Assembly (NCBI GenBank): GCA_020634455.1
Contig: JACKBQ010000001.1
Span: forward strand, 2,170,001 to 2,234,000
Direction: 5' to 3'
Source of the DNA: Ardenticatenaceae bacterium
Lineage (GTDB): Bacteria > Chloroflexota > Anaerolineae > Promineifilales > Promineifilaceae
Length of the DNA: 64,000 bases
Below are positions 50,375-58,679 of this stretch, piece after piece. Each line of letters begins with the position of its first letter. Position 1 is the first letter of the stretch. The translations under genes and the position numbers were made by a program. The notes under the pieces were generated by a model. That model made no database searches, was not told the origin of the DNA, and saw nothing but the letters and a program-made list of their open reading frames with translations.

Positions 50375-50662
50375 ATGAGCGAAAAAATGGTGCGAACACA
50401 GGTGTATTTGCCGCAAGAAATTTATGATCAGCTCAAATCCCGCGCTGATGAGGAAGGCGTGACAATGGCGACCCAAATTCGGGAGGCGCTGGCTGAATAC
50501 GTGGTGGAAAAGCCAAAAAAGAAAGAGCATATCCTCACCGAAGATGATCCCATCTGGCAACTCATTGGCATTGGCAAAGGCGGGCCACCAGATGGCTCTG
50601 TGAACCATGACAAATACATCTACACCAGAGATTGGGACCCTGAAGATGAGGCCACTGCATGA
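50375..50662 (+). CDS. Ribbon-helix-helix (CopG-type) antitoxin
   Basis: A 95-residue protein. The first 45 residues form a ribbon-helix-helix fold (VRTQVYLPQEIYDQLKSRAD, then EEGVTMATQIREALAEYV). The remaining acidic tail (about 50 residues) would wrap and inhibit the toxin. The stop overlaps the PIN gene start by 4 bp (ATGA), the usual antitoxin-toxin coupling. It probably represses its own promoter through the dyad upstream. Confidence 0.85.
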   Translation: MSEKMVRTQVYLPQEIYDQLKSRADEEGVTMATQIREALAEYVVEKPKKKEHILTEDDPIWQLIGIGKGGPPDGSVNHDKYIYTRDWDPEDEATA

Positions 50663-51069
50663 ATCTTTTTGTGGACAGCAGCGGCTGGATAGCGCTTTTT
50701 GGCGATAGAGATAAGTTTCATCCACAAGCGGTTGCGGCGTACCGGGGGTTAACCAATCAGCGGCTCAATTTGTTGACCACAGATTATGTTTTTGATGAGA
50801 CGGTGACTTTTTTGCAGAAACATTACGGTACGGCCGTTGCCAAACAGTGCGGCCAGGCCATTTTAACGGCACCTTACATCAAGCTGCTGTTTGTTGACAA
50901 TGAAATTTGGCAAGCAGCCTGGGAAATGTTTCAAGCTTTTGAAGATAAGCAGAGGGCGTTTACGGACTGCACCAGCTTTATTGTGATGCAGCGGCAGCAA
51001 GTTTGGCAGGCGTTTAGCTTCGACCAGCATTTTGAACAGGCGGGGTTTCGGCTGTGGCCGGATAATTGA
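50659..51069 (+). CDS. PIN-domain toxin (VapC-like ribonuclease)
   Basis: A 136-residue PIN domain with the acidic active-site residues: D6 (NLFVDSSGWIALF), the Glu in DYVFDETVTFL, and an Asp in 'RAFTDCTSFIVMQ', with a further Asp in FSFDQHF. VapC-type enzymes cut RNA, often tRNA or rRNA. It overlaps the antitoxin gene by 4 bp. The sequence holds one ACGGCCGT copy (TAV), so the pair has been in this lineage for some time. Confidence 0.87.
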   Translation: MNLFVDSSGWIALFGDRDKFHPQAVAAYRGLTNQRLNLLTTDYVFDETVTFLQKHYGTAVAKQCGQAILTAPYIKLLFVDNEIWQAAWEMFQAFEDKQRAFTDCTSFIVMQRQQVWQAFSFDQHFEQAGFRLWPDN

Positions 51070-51166
51070 ATGGGACGCGGATTAACGCGGATGACGCGGA
51101 TTTTTTGAACTTTATCTATGTTAATTTCCTTTGCTTGACTGACAAATCTTACAATTGGGGAGGCGG

Positions 51167-51234
51167 CAACGAATTTCAGAAATCAACGAATGATTTTTCC
51201 CAGACAAAAATTCGTTATTTTCTCTAATTCGTTG
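51167..51234. repeat. Inverted CAACGAATT repeat pair
   Basis: CAACGAATT (51167-51175) and AATTCGTTG (51226-51234), with a nested pair CAACGAAT / ATTCGTTA inside. It lies in the spacer before the NlpC/P60 gene, after GCGGAT-type direct repeats at 51076-51105. Confidence 0.5.
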
Positions 51235-51251
51235 TCGTCATTGGTGAAAAA

Positions 51252-52241
51252 ATGAACAGCATTCTTGAACAAAAAATTGATGAACTGAAAGCGCAATTTA
51301 GCGACCGGCGGACGCAGGTTTGTGACATTGAGGTAGTAAAGGCAGGCGGCACCGCCAAGATTACGGGCACTGTTTTGGATGAAGCGACGGCAACGGCCGT
51401 TCAATCCCACTTCCCCGCCATCCCCACCGAACTCACCATCCTGCGCCAGCCAGAACCAGAGTGGCTGGCTGTGAGCACCACGCTGACCGGCCTGTACAAC
51501 AAACCCGGCTTCGGCGCGGGGCTGGACAGCGAACCACACAACGGGCAAGCGGTGGAACTGCTGCGCAGCGAAGAAAATTGGGCCTACGTGCGGCAGACGG
51601 ATGGCTATCTGGGCTGGATGTATCGGCCGTATCTGGCAGCAAAACCAGCAACCGAGCCGACCCATCTGGTGAGCGAACCAGTGGCTCCGCTGCACCTGGC
51701 CCCCGATGCGGGTGCGCCGTTGGTGAGCCGGGTGTTGGGTGGTACGGCCGTTTCTGTCACAGAAACACAAAATGGCTGGGCCTGCCTCGATTTGGTGGGC
51801 GACCTAACGGGCTGGGTGCCCGCCCACATGCTGCGCCAGCTGCCGTTGCCCACCCTGCCCGAAGCCCAACTGCGCCAGCGGCTAGTTGCCGACGCCTACA
51901 GCTTCACCGGCGTGCCCTACCAATGGGGCGGCAGCTCCGCCTACGGCATTGATTGCTCTGGCTTTGCCCAGATGGTACACAAGCTGTCTGGCATTCAGCT
52001 GCCCCGTGACGCCGATATGCAGTTTGATAACGGCCGTGCCGTTGAACCACCCTTCCAGCCCGGCGATCTGCTCTTTTTTGCCAGCCCCAACGGCCACCGG
52101 CGCATCACCCACGTGGGCATCAGCCTGGGCGATTGGCAGCTCATCCACTCCTCGCGCAGCCACAACGGCGTGTACGTAGACAACGTGCAAGCGGTGAAAC
52201 ATCTCCGCGAAACCTTTGCCGGGGCGCGCAGCTACATCTAG
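51252..52241 (+). CDS. SH3b-NlpC/P60 cell-wall peptidase, no signal peptide
   Basis: A 329-residue protein. The N-terminal ~70 residues are of unknown type, two bacterial SH3-like segments follow (~75-130, ~140-195), and an NlpC/P60 domain runs to the end (~205-329). The catalytic Cys is in WGGSSAYGIDCSGFAQ, the His in RITHVGISLG and the third residue in HSSRSHNGV. This order matches gamma-D-glutamyl-L-diamino acid endopeptidases that split muropeptides. No signal peptide is visible, so it may act in the cytoplasm in wall recycling, near the peptide uptake genes downstream. A hairpin follows it. Confidence 0.85.
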   Translation: MNSILEQKIDELKAQFSDRRTQVCDIEVVKAGGTAKITGTVLDEATATAVQSHFPAIPTELTILRQPEPEWLAVSTTLTGLYNKPGFGAGLDSEPHNGQAVELLRSEENWAYVRQTDGYLGWMYRPYLAAKPATEPTHLVSEPVAPLHLAPDAGAPLVSRVLGGTAVSVTETQNGWACLDLVGDLTGWVPAHMLRQLPLPTLPEAQLRQRLVADAYSFTGVPYQWGGSSAYGIDCSGFAQMVHKLSGIQLPRDADMQFDNGRAVEPPFQPGDLLFFASPNGHRRITHVGISLGDWQLIHSSRSHNGVYVDNVQAVKHLRETFAGARSYI

Positions 52242-52247
52242 ATATTC

Positions 52248-52280
52248 ATTTCCCCGGAAACTTGGAGTTCCCGGGGAAAT
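52248..52280. terminator. Hairpin between convergent genes
   Basis: ATTTCCCCGG (52248-52257) pairs with CCGGGGAAAT (52271-52280), and the inner AACT/AGTT extends the stem around TGG. There is no T-run, so a Rho-independent terminator is probable but not certain. Confidence 0.6.
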
Positions 52281-52292
52281 CTGGCGTCGATT

Positions 52293-53273
52293 TTATTTGT
52301 GGTGGGGGTTCATGGCGCGGTTGAGGCCGTCGCCGAGCAGGTTCCAGCCGAGGCCAAACAGGGTGATGGCGGCGGCGACGGGCAGGAAGGTCCACCAGTA
52401 GACGAACGGATTGCCGCCCAACCCCAGAGCAAAATCGCGGGAGCCAACCAGCACAATCGCCCAGGCCACTTCGCCACCAAAACCAATGAAAATGAAAGCA
52501 GCGGCCCAAATCACCATGCCGCCCACATCTTTGGCCATGAGGACGATGGTAGGGGAGATGGCGTTGGGCAGCAGATGGCGGAGTAAAATGCGGGCGCTAG
52601 AGGCGCCCATTGAGTGGGCCGCCGTTACAAATTCGGCCTGGCGCAGTTGGGCAATGCTGCTGTTGATGAGCCGGGCGTAGGGCATCCAGGAAAAGAGGAT
52701 GAGGCCGAGCATGATCGGGCTGATTTTTAGCTCGTAGAAGAGGGTTTCCCACCAGCGGAAGGTTTCCGGATCAGCGAACTGGTCGAGTACGGCCGTAAAC
52801 AACGTCCACTGAATAATCCACACGGCCCCAATAACCGGGAACGCTAAAAAGCCATCGGTGATGGCCATGAGCAGCCGCTCGACCCAGCCCCCTGCATAGG
52901 CACTGACGGAACCGATAATGATGCCAAAAATCGCGGTAACGATGGTGACCGCCAGCCCAAATTGCAGCGCCGAACGCGTGCCCCACACGAGCGTGAAGAA
53001 GACATCCCAGTTGTAAAACGCATCTTGCCCCGGCGCAATGCCAAACATTGGCAAATTTTCGATTTGCGGTACGGTGCCCAGGGGATATTCGGCTGAGGGT
53101 GGTTCGGGGAGGCGGCTAAAGCTTTGCCCAACAGGTTTGAACGGTACGCGGCTCTCTGGATCGTCTGGTGGGGCGATGAGGGGGGCGGCAACGGCCGTAA
53201 TCACAAACGTAAAAATGAGCAAGAGCGCCAACCAATTTTGCCGCTGCTTGAAAAAAGCGTGCCAGCGAATCAT
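52293..53273 (-). CDS. Oligopeptide/dipeptide ABC permease, OppC type (second pair)
   Basis: A 326-residue permease with a long extracytoplasmic loop after the first helix, as in OppC/DppC. The BPD_transp_1 domain has the EAA-like loop 'VTAAHSMGASSARILLRHLL' leading to PNAISP, which docks on the ATPase. It overlaps its partner permease (53270) by 4 bp. It is the last gene of the opp locus. Its sequence differs from the other OppC at 56383, so the two pairs probably form distinct transporters or a mixed one. Confidence 0.88.
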   Translation of the reverse strand: MIRWHAFFKQRQNWLALLLIFTFVITAVAAPLIAPPDDPESRVPFKPVGQSFSRLPEPPSAEYPLGTVPQIENLPMFGIAPGQDAFYNWDVFFTLVWGTRSALQFGLAVTIVTAIFGIIIGSVSAYAGGWVERLLMAITDGFLAFPVIGAVWIIQWTLFTAVLDQFADPETFRWWETLFYELKISPIMLGLILFSWMPYARLINSSIAQLRQAEFVTAAHSMGASSARILLRHLLPNAISPTIVLMAKDVGGMVIWAAAFIFIGFGGEVAWAIVLVGSRDFALGLGGNPFVYWWTFLPVAAAITLFGLGWNLLGDGLNRAMNPHHK

Positions 53274-54370
53274 CGAGCACTCTCCTTGGCCGTATCGGCT
53301 TCGCGTATGCGCGGGTCGGCCAGCGCTTTGAGCATGTCCAGCAGCAGCATAATCGGCAGCACCAGCAGCACGCTGTAAATGGCAAAACCCATCGCCAGCG
53401 CCGAATCGGGCGTATACCCGCGCAGGCTGGCCGTCACCAGGTCAGACAATCCTTTGTAGTCGAACACCACCTCCACCACAAACACGCCGGTGATGAGCGA
53501 GGCGGCCGAGAGGGAGCTGCTAGTGAGGGCAGGCAGCAGCACGTTGCGAAACACGTGCCGCCACACAATTTGCCGCTGGCGCAGCCCGCGTGCCATGGCA
53601 GCCATCACGTAAGATTGGCTGGTTTCGTTGATGACGGCGACGCGGGTGACGCGCCCCAACGTGGCCCAGTGCGCCAGACCCAGCGTGAACACAGGCAAGG
53701 CCAGGTGGCGCAATGCATCTTGGGTCACATCGAGACGGCCGTTCAGCAGCCCATCAATTGTCAAAAAACCGGTAATCGGCTGAAACGAAGAGGTGGAGGC
53801 CAGCAAGGTCAACTCAAGCAGCCCGGTTCGCCCCGGCGGGAACCAACCCAGCCCCACGTAAAAAATGGAGAGCAAAAACATGCCCAAAATAAAGGGCGGG
53901 ATGGATGTGGCAATGAACGCCGTCGTGCGAAAACCGCCATCGCGCCTGCTGCCCGGCCGCCAACCGGTAACAACGCCGCTGGCGATGCCCAGCGGGATGA
54001 GCGTGAGCAGGGCATAGAAGGCAAGTTCCAAAGTTACGGCCGTTCGCCGTTGCAGTAGTTCCAAAACCGGGGCGTTAAACGTCGGACTGTACCCCCAGTC
54101 GCCCCGAAGCAGATTGGTTGCCCAACGGCCGTACTGCTGCAAAAATGGATCGTTCAGCCCGTTTTCCTCGATGATGCGGTTGATGAGATTTTCCATCTTT
54201 TCCGGCGTCATGACGCGGGGCGTGTTGGGGGGCAGGTAAAGAGACGCTCTGTCCTCAGCAGGAACAGACATGAAGAAACTGTACAGCACCATCGTCACCA
54301 CCAGCAGCGTGAGTGGAATAATGAGCAATCGGCGCAAAGCGAAGGCAAGGAAGGATAGGATGTTTTTCAT
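53270..54370 (-). CDS. Oligopeptide/dipeptide ABC permease, OppB type (second pair)
   Basis: A 366-residue permease. It has the OppB-type N-terminus (LRRLLIIPLTLLVVTMVLYSF), a substrate-side region with 'LNDPFLQQYGRWATNLLRGDWGYS' in two pieces, and the EAA loop 'VMAAMARGLRQRQIVWRHVF'. It pairs with the OppC at 52293 through a 4-bp overlap. The 54371-54426 spacer holds an AATTG/GTAATT low-complexity repeat. Confidence 0.87.
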   Translation of the reverse strand: MKNILSFLAFALRRLLIIPLTLLVVTMVLYSFFMSVPAEDRASLYLPPNTPRVMTPEKMENLINRIIEENGLNDPFLQQYGRWATNLLRGDWGYSPTFNAPVLELLQRRTAVTLELAFYALLTLIPLGIASGVVTGWRPGSRRDGGFRTTAFIATSIPPFILGMFLLSIFYVGLGWFPPGRTGLLELTLLASTSSFQPITGFLTIDGLLNGRLDVTQDALRHLALPVFTLGLAHWATLGRVTRVAVINETSQSYVMAAMARGLRQRQIVWRHVFRNVLLPALTSSSLSAASLITGVFVVEVVFDYKGLSDLVTASLRGYTPDSALAMGFAIYSVLLVLPIMLLLDMLKALADPRIREADTAKESAR

Positions 54371-54426
54371 GGCTTATTTTGGTAATTGCGTAATTAGATA
54401 ATTGGGTAATTATCAATCTCCCATCT

Positions 54427-55620
54427 CTAATCCCCAATCTCCATTTCTTCACAAGAAACCAACTGAATCACCTCAGAGCCTTCCAGTTGGCAGCTAATCC
54501 TGCTATTTTGGCTGGTGGTGGCTTCGATGAGTATAAAACGGCCGTACTGCGCCACGCGCTGCCAGACTGGTTCAGAAGCGAACAGGCTGGCGCGTTCTTG
54601 CAACCAGGTTTGCCAGGTAGCGTCGGCGTTTACTTCGCAGCGACGGCAGCTGTCGGCGGGCACGTTGTTGTACAGCAGATGGTTCATGCCGTCTGTGAAC
54701 GGAATCCCGGCATCGAAGCAAAAGCTAAAGTAAGTTGCATCTTCCTGGGTGATGTTGACCCGGCAGTTTACCCACGCGCCGCTCTCAAAATGGGCGGTGA
54801 TGACGGCGCTGCTCCACTCGTCCACCACCTCGTTTACCAGCAAGGTATACGGCCCATCCAGTTGCTCTCTTACGCTGTCCAACGCGTTGTAGTTAAAGCC
54901 GGTGTCCAGCGAAAGCTGAAACAGTTCGCCGTCGTAGTCGCGCACGCGCTGGATGGCCTGGTCGGTGATGATAAGCGCATTACGCGGGGCACTGGTGGTA
55001 AGATCGGGAAAGAGGCTACCGAGGAAACCTGCCAGCAAGGCGGGCAGCAGCAGGCGAAAGACAACTTGCCTGTTCAGGCGACGGCCGTATACCAATTCCT
55101 GATGGGCGCTTACGAGATTGCTATTTTGCAAAATCGCCATGAGCGGCAGCAATGAAATTAGCAGAAACCCGGCGATGACATACGACCACCAAAACAGATG
55201 ATCCGGCGCTGGCGTGATGTCCAGGCCAGAAAATCGCGCGTCGGCCAACCATACAGCCCAATTTTGCCCGATGGGAGGCAGCGTTCCCAAACCAACGCAG
55301 ATGAGAACGGCCGTTGCCAACCAAACCAAAAAGGCAAACAATGGACGATGCACGGCGCTACTCAACCAGCCCGCCACACCGCCCAACAGCAGTACCGCCA
55401 ACCCGCTCAAAATCGCCCCACCATACGGAAACCAGACCGGCAGCCGGGACATCACCAACATCTTGGGCAGCCAAAAGCCAACGGCAATGGCCAACCCAAT
55501 CAGGACGCCATACACCAGCCCCAACCGACGGAAGCTGGGCAATGTCTCATGATCCATCTCTTGAGGCAACGCCCGCAGGCGATGTGGCGGCTCGGCATTC
55601 AACGTGTTTGTTTGCGCCAT
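54427..55620 (-). CDS. Unknown multi-helix membrane protein in the opp locus
   Basis: Not recognised. After a hydrophilic tail of ~30 residues there are about six hydrophobic helices up to residue ~200 (for example LVYGVLIGLAIAVGFWLP and AVLICVGLGTLPPIG). An extracytoplasmic soluble domain of about 190 residues follows, with six Cys, including 'ADSCRRCEV' and 'ISCQLEG'. Its N-terminus overlaps the cytochrome c gene by 22 bp. It may be the membrane partner of that cytochrome, but this is inferred only from position. Confidence 0.5.
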   Translation of the reverse strand: MAQTNTLNAEPPHRLRALPQEMDHETLPSFRRLGLVYGVLIGLAIAVGFWLPKMLVMSRLPVWFPYGGAILSGLAVLLLGGVAGWLSSAVHRPLFAFLVWLATAVLICVGLGTLPPIGQNWAVWLADARFSGLDITPAPDHLFWWSYVIAGFLLISLLPLMAILQNSNLVSAHQELVYGRRLNRQVVFRLLLPALLAGFLGSLFPDLTTSAPRNALIITDQAIQRVRDYDGELFQLSLDTGFNYNALDSVREQLDGPYTLLVNEVVDEWSSAVITAHFESGAWVNCRVNITQEDATYFSFCFDAGIPFTDGMNHLLYNNVPADSCRRCEVNADATWQTWLQERASLFASEPVWQRVAQYGRFILIEATTSQNSRISCQLEGSEVIQLVSCEEMEIGD

Positions 55621-56309
55621 AAAACGCCTCCTAAAAGCAGCAAAAAGAGAAGCGCGCCCCCAACCAGCAGCCAGCTAACTGTGCCTGTGGCGACGGGGGC
55701 TGCTTCGCTCGGTACGGCCGTTGCCAGCGGCGGCGGTATGGGTTCAGCCAAAGCAGGCTGTGGGGGGTTGAGGATGATGGTTGCGGCAGAAACGGCCGTT
55801 ACTGTTTCCCCATCCCAAGCATCATGCGCCCGGCTCAAAAAAGCCACAATCGCCAGATACTCTTCATCCGCCAACGTGCCTGGCACCTGCCGCGGCATCA
55901 AAGCCCGAATATACTGGTAAACATCCGCCGCTGTACTGAACTGGCTCAATGTTTCCTCACCGATCAGGGCAGGAACTTTACGAGGAATCGTGAAGCCATC
56001 TTCATACGGCCGTGCCCCGTGGCAGCCAGAATTCCAGCAAAATTGGTCTTCCATCGGGTATTGCGCCCGCCAATCGTCGTCTGGCGCGTCGGTGAGTCCC
56101 TGCCCCCGGTCGCCGTGGCACGGCTGGCAATGCAGCCAGTACAATTGCGCCCCCTCATCCGCCTGCGTGGGTGCAGGCACGGTGGGCGGCGCAGCCAGTC
56201 GGTCTGGCGTAGGCGTCACATCCTGGGCCATCGTCTGGTTACTGGTTAAAAAGAGGCAGATGAGGAGGGAAACGGCCGTAACCCCCACAAAAAACACACG
56301 CTTCATCAT
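55599..56309 (-). CDS. Membrane-anchored c-type cytochrome
   Basis: A signal peptide (1-29, ending MAQD) is followed by a class I cytochrome c fold. C61-QP-C64-H65 is a standard CxxCH heme site, and M138 (ALMPRQVPG) is the likely axial ligand. A second candidate heme site C91-WNSG-C96-H97 has the rarer CX4CH spacing. After a Pro/Ala linker a C-terminal helix (SWLLVGGALLFLLLLGGVLW) anchors it. It lies among peptide-transport genes and would be matured by the ccm/ccdA system at 13.9-18.5 kb. Its redox partner is unknown. Confidence 0.8.
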   Translation of the reverse strand: MMKRVFFVGVTAVSLLICLFLTSNQTMAQDVTPTPDRLAAPPTVPAPTQADEGAQLYWLHCQPCHGDRGQGLTDAPDDDWRAQYPMEDQFCWNSGCHGARPYEDGFTIPRKVPALIGEETLSQFSTAADVYQYIRALMPRQVPGTLADEEYLAIVAFLSRAHDAWDGETVTAVSAATIILNPPQPALAEPIPPPLATAVPSEAAPVATGTVSWLLVGGALLFLLLLGGVLWRKQTR

Positions 56310-56382
56310 CTAGCAAAATTAAAAATGAGCGAGCCACCGACGCGACCCGCTCACTTAATTACTTAATTACCGAATTACTCAA

Positions 56383-57417
56383 TTACCCTTTACGCAACTT
56401 CGGGTCTAAGATATCGCGCAAAGCATCCCCCAGCAGGTTCCAGCCCAGCCCATACAGCAGCAGCGCCATACCGGGGAACAACACAATGTACCAATGCTTG
56501 TCCAGCGTCAAAATCCAGTCGCGGGCAAAGCTCACAATCTGGCCCCAGTCAGCATAACCGGGTTCCACGCCCACACCCAGGAAGCTCAAGGCTGCAAAGG
56601 AAAGCACAATGGCACCCATGTCCAGCGACAAGAACACCAGCGTGGGGAAAATTGCGTTCGGTAACACATGCTTCAAAATAATGTGCGTATCTTTGGCTCC
56701 GCTGGCGCGAGCGGCTAGCACATAATCCCGCTCCTTGTTAGACAAAATATCGCCGCGCAGCAAACGCGCGTATCCCATCCAACCAAACACCACCAGGGCA
56801 ATCATGGCGGGCCACAAACTTTGCCCAAAGATAGGCACCAGGATAGATGACAGCACCAAAACAGCAACGAGCGCCGGGAACACAATGAACACTTCCACAA
56901 TGCGCATCATAATTTCATCCACCCAGCCACCATAAAAACCAGCAATGGAGCCGACCAAAATACCAAACAAGGCAGAGATGGCAACAACGGCCGTACCCGC
57001 CAGCAGCGCTGTCCGTGTCCCCCAGATAATGCCATACCAAATATCATACTGGCCGCTAGTCGTCCCCAAAATGTGCACCCATGTTTCATTGCCGGTTATC
57101 ACACGATACCAGCCAGGCACAGTTGCCGGCACATTTTGCTTCCACTCCGTGCCTGGCGGCAGCGGTTCCGGCTTAAAGCCGTCACGCGGAATAGTATAAG
57201 GGTCCCAATTTTCATTCGGCGCAGGTGCCAATGTCGGGGCAAACGCACCAATCAAAAGAAAAATGGCCACGATGATCAATCCTGTCACAGATAAAGGATT
57301 GGTTACCACACCCTTTAACAAACGGTACCATTCAGGCCCAACCAGCTTTTCTAATCTATTCTGTTCACGCAAATTATAGTTAACATCCAAACCTGCAACA
57401 GCATCAGTAGGTGTCAT
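56383..57417 (-). CDS. Oligopeptide/dipeptide ABC permease, OppC type (first pair)
   Basis: A 344-residue permease with a first helix near residues 45-65 and a large extracytoplasmic loop (LPPGTEWKQNVPATVPGWYR, TGNETWVHILGTTSGQYD). The EAA loop 'VLAARASGAKDTHIILKHVL' leads into PNAIFPTLV. It follows the OppB gene at 57474 after 56 bp that hold a nested palindrome (57433-57467). With that gene it forms the permease pair nearest the binding protein. Confidence 0.9.
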   Translation of the reverse strand: MTPTDAVAGLDVNYNLREQNRLEKLVGPEWYRLLKGVVTNPLSVTGLIIVAIFLLIGAFAPTLAPAPNENWDPYTIPRDGFKPEPLPPGTEWKQNVPATVPGWYRVITGNETWVHILGTTSGQYDIWYGIIWGTRTALLAGTAVVAISALFGILVGSIAGFYGGWVDEIMMRIVEVFIVFPALVAVLVLSSILVPIFGQSLWPAMIALVVFGWMGYARLLRGDILSNKERDYVLAARASGAKDTHIILKHVLPNAIFPTLVFLSLDMGAIVLSFAALSFLGVGVEPGYADWGQIVSFARDWILTLDKHWYIVLFPGMALLLYGLGWNLLGDALRDILDPKLRKG

Positions 57418-57432
57418 AAGCTTTTCCTTCCC

Positions 57433-57467
57433 AAGAAATCCGATTTCTCGCAGAAATCAGATTTCTT
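57433..57467. repeat. Nested AGAAATC-N-GATTTCT palindromes
   Basis: Two adjoining copies of AGAAATC(C/A)GATTTCT, each palindromic, fill the spacer between the two permease genes. They can form two hairpins or one longer stem. Confidence 0.55.
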
Positions 57468-57473
57468 TAATTA

Positions 57474-58538
57474 TCACGACAGGCGAATACGCGGGTCAAT
57501 AACCACATACATTATGTCTACAATTAGGTATGCAAAGATAAACAGAACGCCATTGAACAACGCAAACCCCAACATTGTTAATACATCCAATTGCGTCGCT
57601 GCCGCAGCCGCCATCTGACCCAACCCTGGATAGTTAAAAATCACCTCGGTTACAACCACCCCGTTCATCAACCCGGCTAGCGTACCACCCACAATTGTAA
57701 TAACTGGAATGAGCGCATTGCGGCGAATGTGCTTGTTCACAACGGTAGATTCATACAGCCCTTTGGCCCGCGCCGTGCGCACATAATCTTGTCGCATCTC
57801 TTCCAGCATGGAAGAGCGCGTCACGCGCAGCAGCAACGCCCACTGTACAACCGCTAAAGTAATCACAGGCAGCACCAAATGTCGCAGCGCATCTAAAAAC
57901 ACATCAAACCGCAAATTCAGCAAACTATCAATGGTCATCAAGCCCGTATATTTTGTAAAACCCGGACGACCTACGAGAAGCGTAAATTCTGTCGAAAGCC
58001 TGCCCGTCTGGAACCAATCCAGACGCGCGTAAAATATCAACAGCAGCAACAAAGCCAACACAAATGTAGGAAATGACCAACCAATGGTGGCAAAAACCCG
58101 CACAATTTGGTCAAAAAGCTTGTTATGGTTCAGGGCCGCTTTAATCCCCATCCAAATACCCCCGGCAATAATGGGAATCATCGCCCACAAAGCCAGTTCC
58201 AACGTAGCCGGGAAACGACGCTTGAGCATATCGGTCACAGGCTCACGCCCCGTGCGCGAAAAACCCAAATCTCCGCGCAACACACCACCCAACCGTTCGC
58301 CAGTTTCCGGGTCTTTGTAGCCCACCATCCAGTTCCAATATTGCAGATGGACGGGATCATCCAGCCCATACCGGCGGATAATTGCATCAATCTGGGATTG
58401 CGTTTTGGGAATATCACGAACATAGAGCGCCGATCTTTCAACAGGCCCCAAAATTTGCAGCATAGAAAAGATCAGGAGGGTAACTCCAAACATAATAAGC
58501 GGCATAATAAGTAACCGACGAATGATATAAGCTGTCAT
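57474..58538 (-). CDS. Oligopeptide/dipeptide ABC permease, OppB type (first pair)
   Basis: A 354-residue permease with the family N-terminus (IIRRLLIMPLIMFGVTLLIFSML), 'RYGLDDPVHLQYWNWMVGY', 'GVLRGDLGFSRTGREPV' and the EAA loop 'VRTARAKGLYESTVVNKHIRR'. It lies behind the binding-protein gene, separated by a hairpin, and before the OppC gene. No ACGGCCGT copy occurs in this gene or its neighbour, in contrast to the second permease pair. Confidence 0.9.
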   Translation of the reverse strand: MTAYIIRRLLIMPLIMFGVTLLIFSMLQILGPVERSALYVRDIPKTQSQIDAIIRRYGLDDPVHLQYWNWMVGYKDPETGERLGGVLRGDLGFSRTGREPVTDMLKRRFPATLELALWAMIPIIAGGIWMGIKAALNHNKLFDQIVRVFATIGWSFPTFVLALLLLLIFYARLDWFQTGRLSTEFTLLVGRPGFTKYTGLMTIDSLLNLRFDVFLDALRHLVLPVITLAVVQWALLLRVTRSSMLEEMRQDYVRTARAKGLYESTVVNKHIRRNALIPVITIVGGTLAGLMNGVVVTEVIFNYPGLGQMAAAAATQLDVLTMLGFALFNGVLFIFAYLIVDIMYVVIDPRIRLS

Positions 58539-58629
58539 AAGCGCCTCTCGCTTTTTCTGGATCCTATTAAAACAAATCCGTTGAAAATTTGAGCCAAATG
58601 CCCAACGGGCTTACTTGAATAGATAAAGC

Positions 58630-58661
58630 GGGCCGGGGTGACTCATAAATCACCCCGGCCC
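58630..58661 (-). terminator. Hairpin between binding-protein and permease genes
   Basis: A perfect 12-bp GC-rich stem (GGGCCGGGGTGA and complement) with an 8-nt loop. It lacks a strong T tract, so it may protect the 3' end of the abundant binding-protein mRNA and lower permease expression rather than stop all transcription. Confidence 0.65.
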
Positions 58662-58679
58662 TGTTAATCAAGCGAAATG

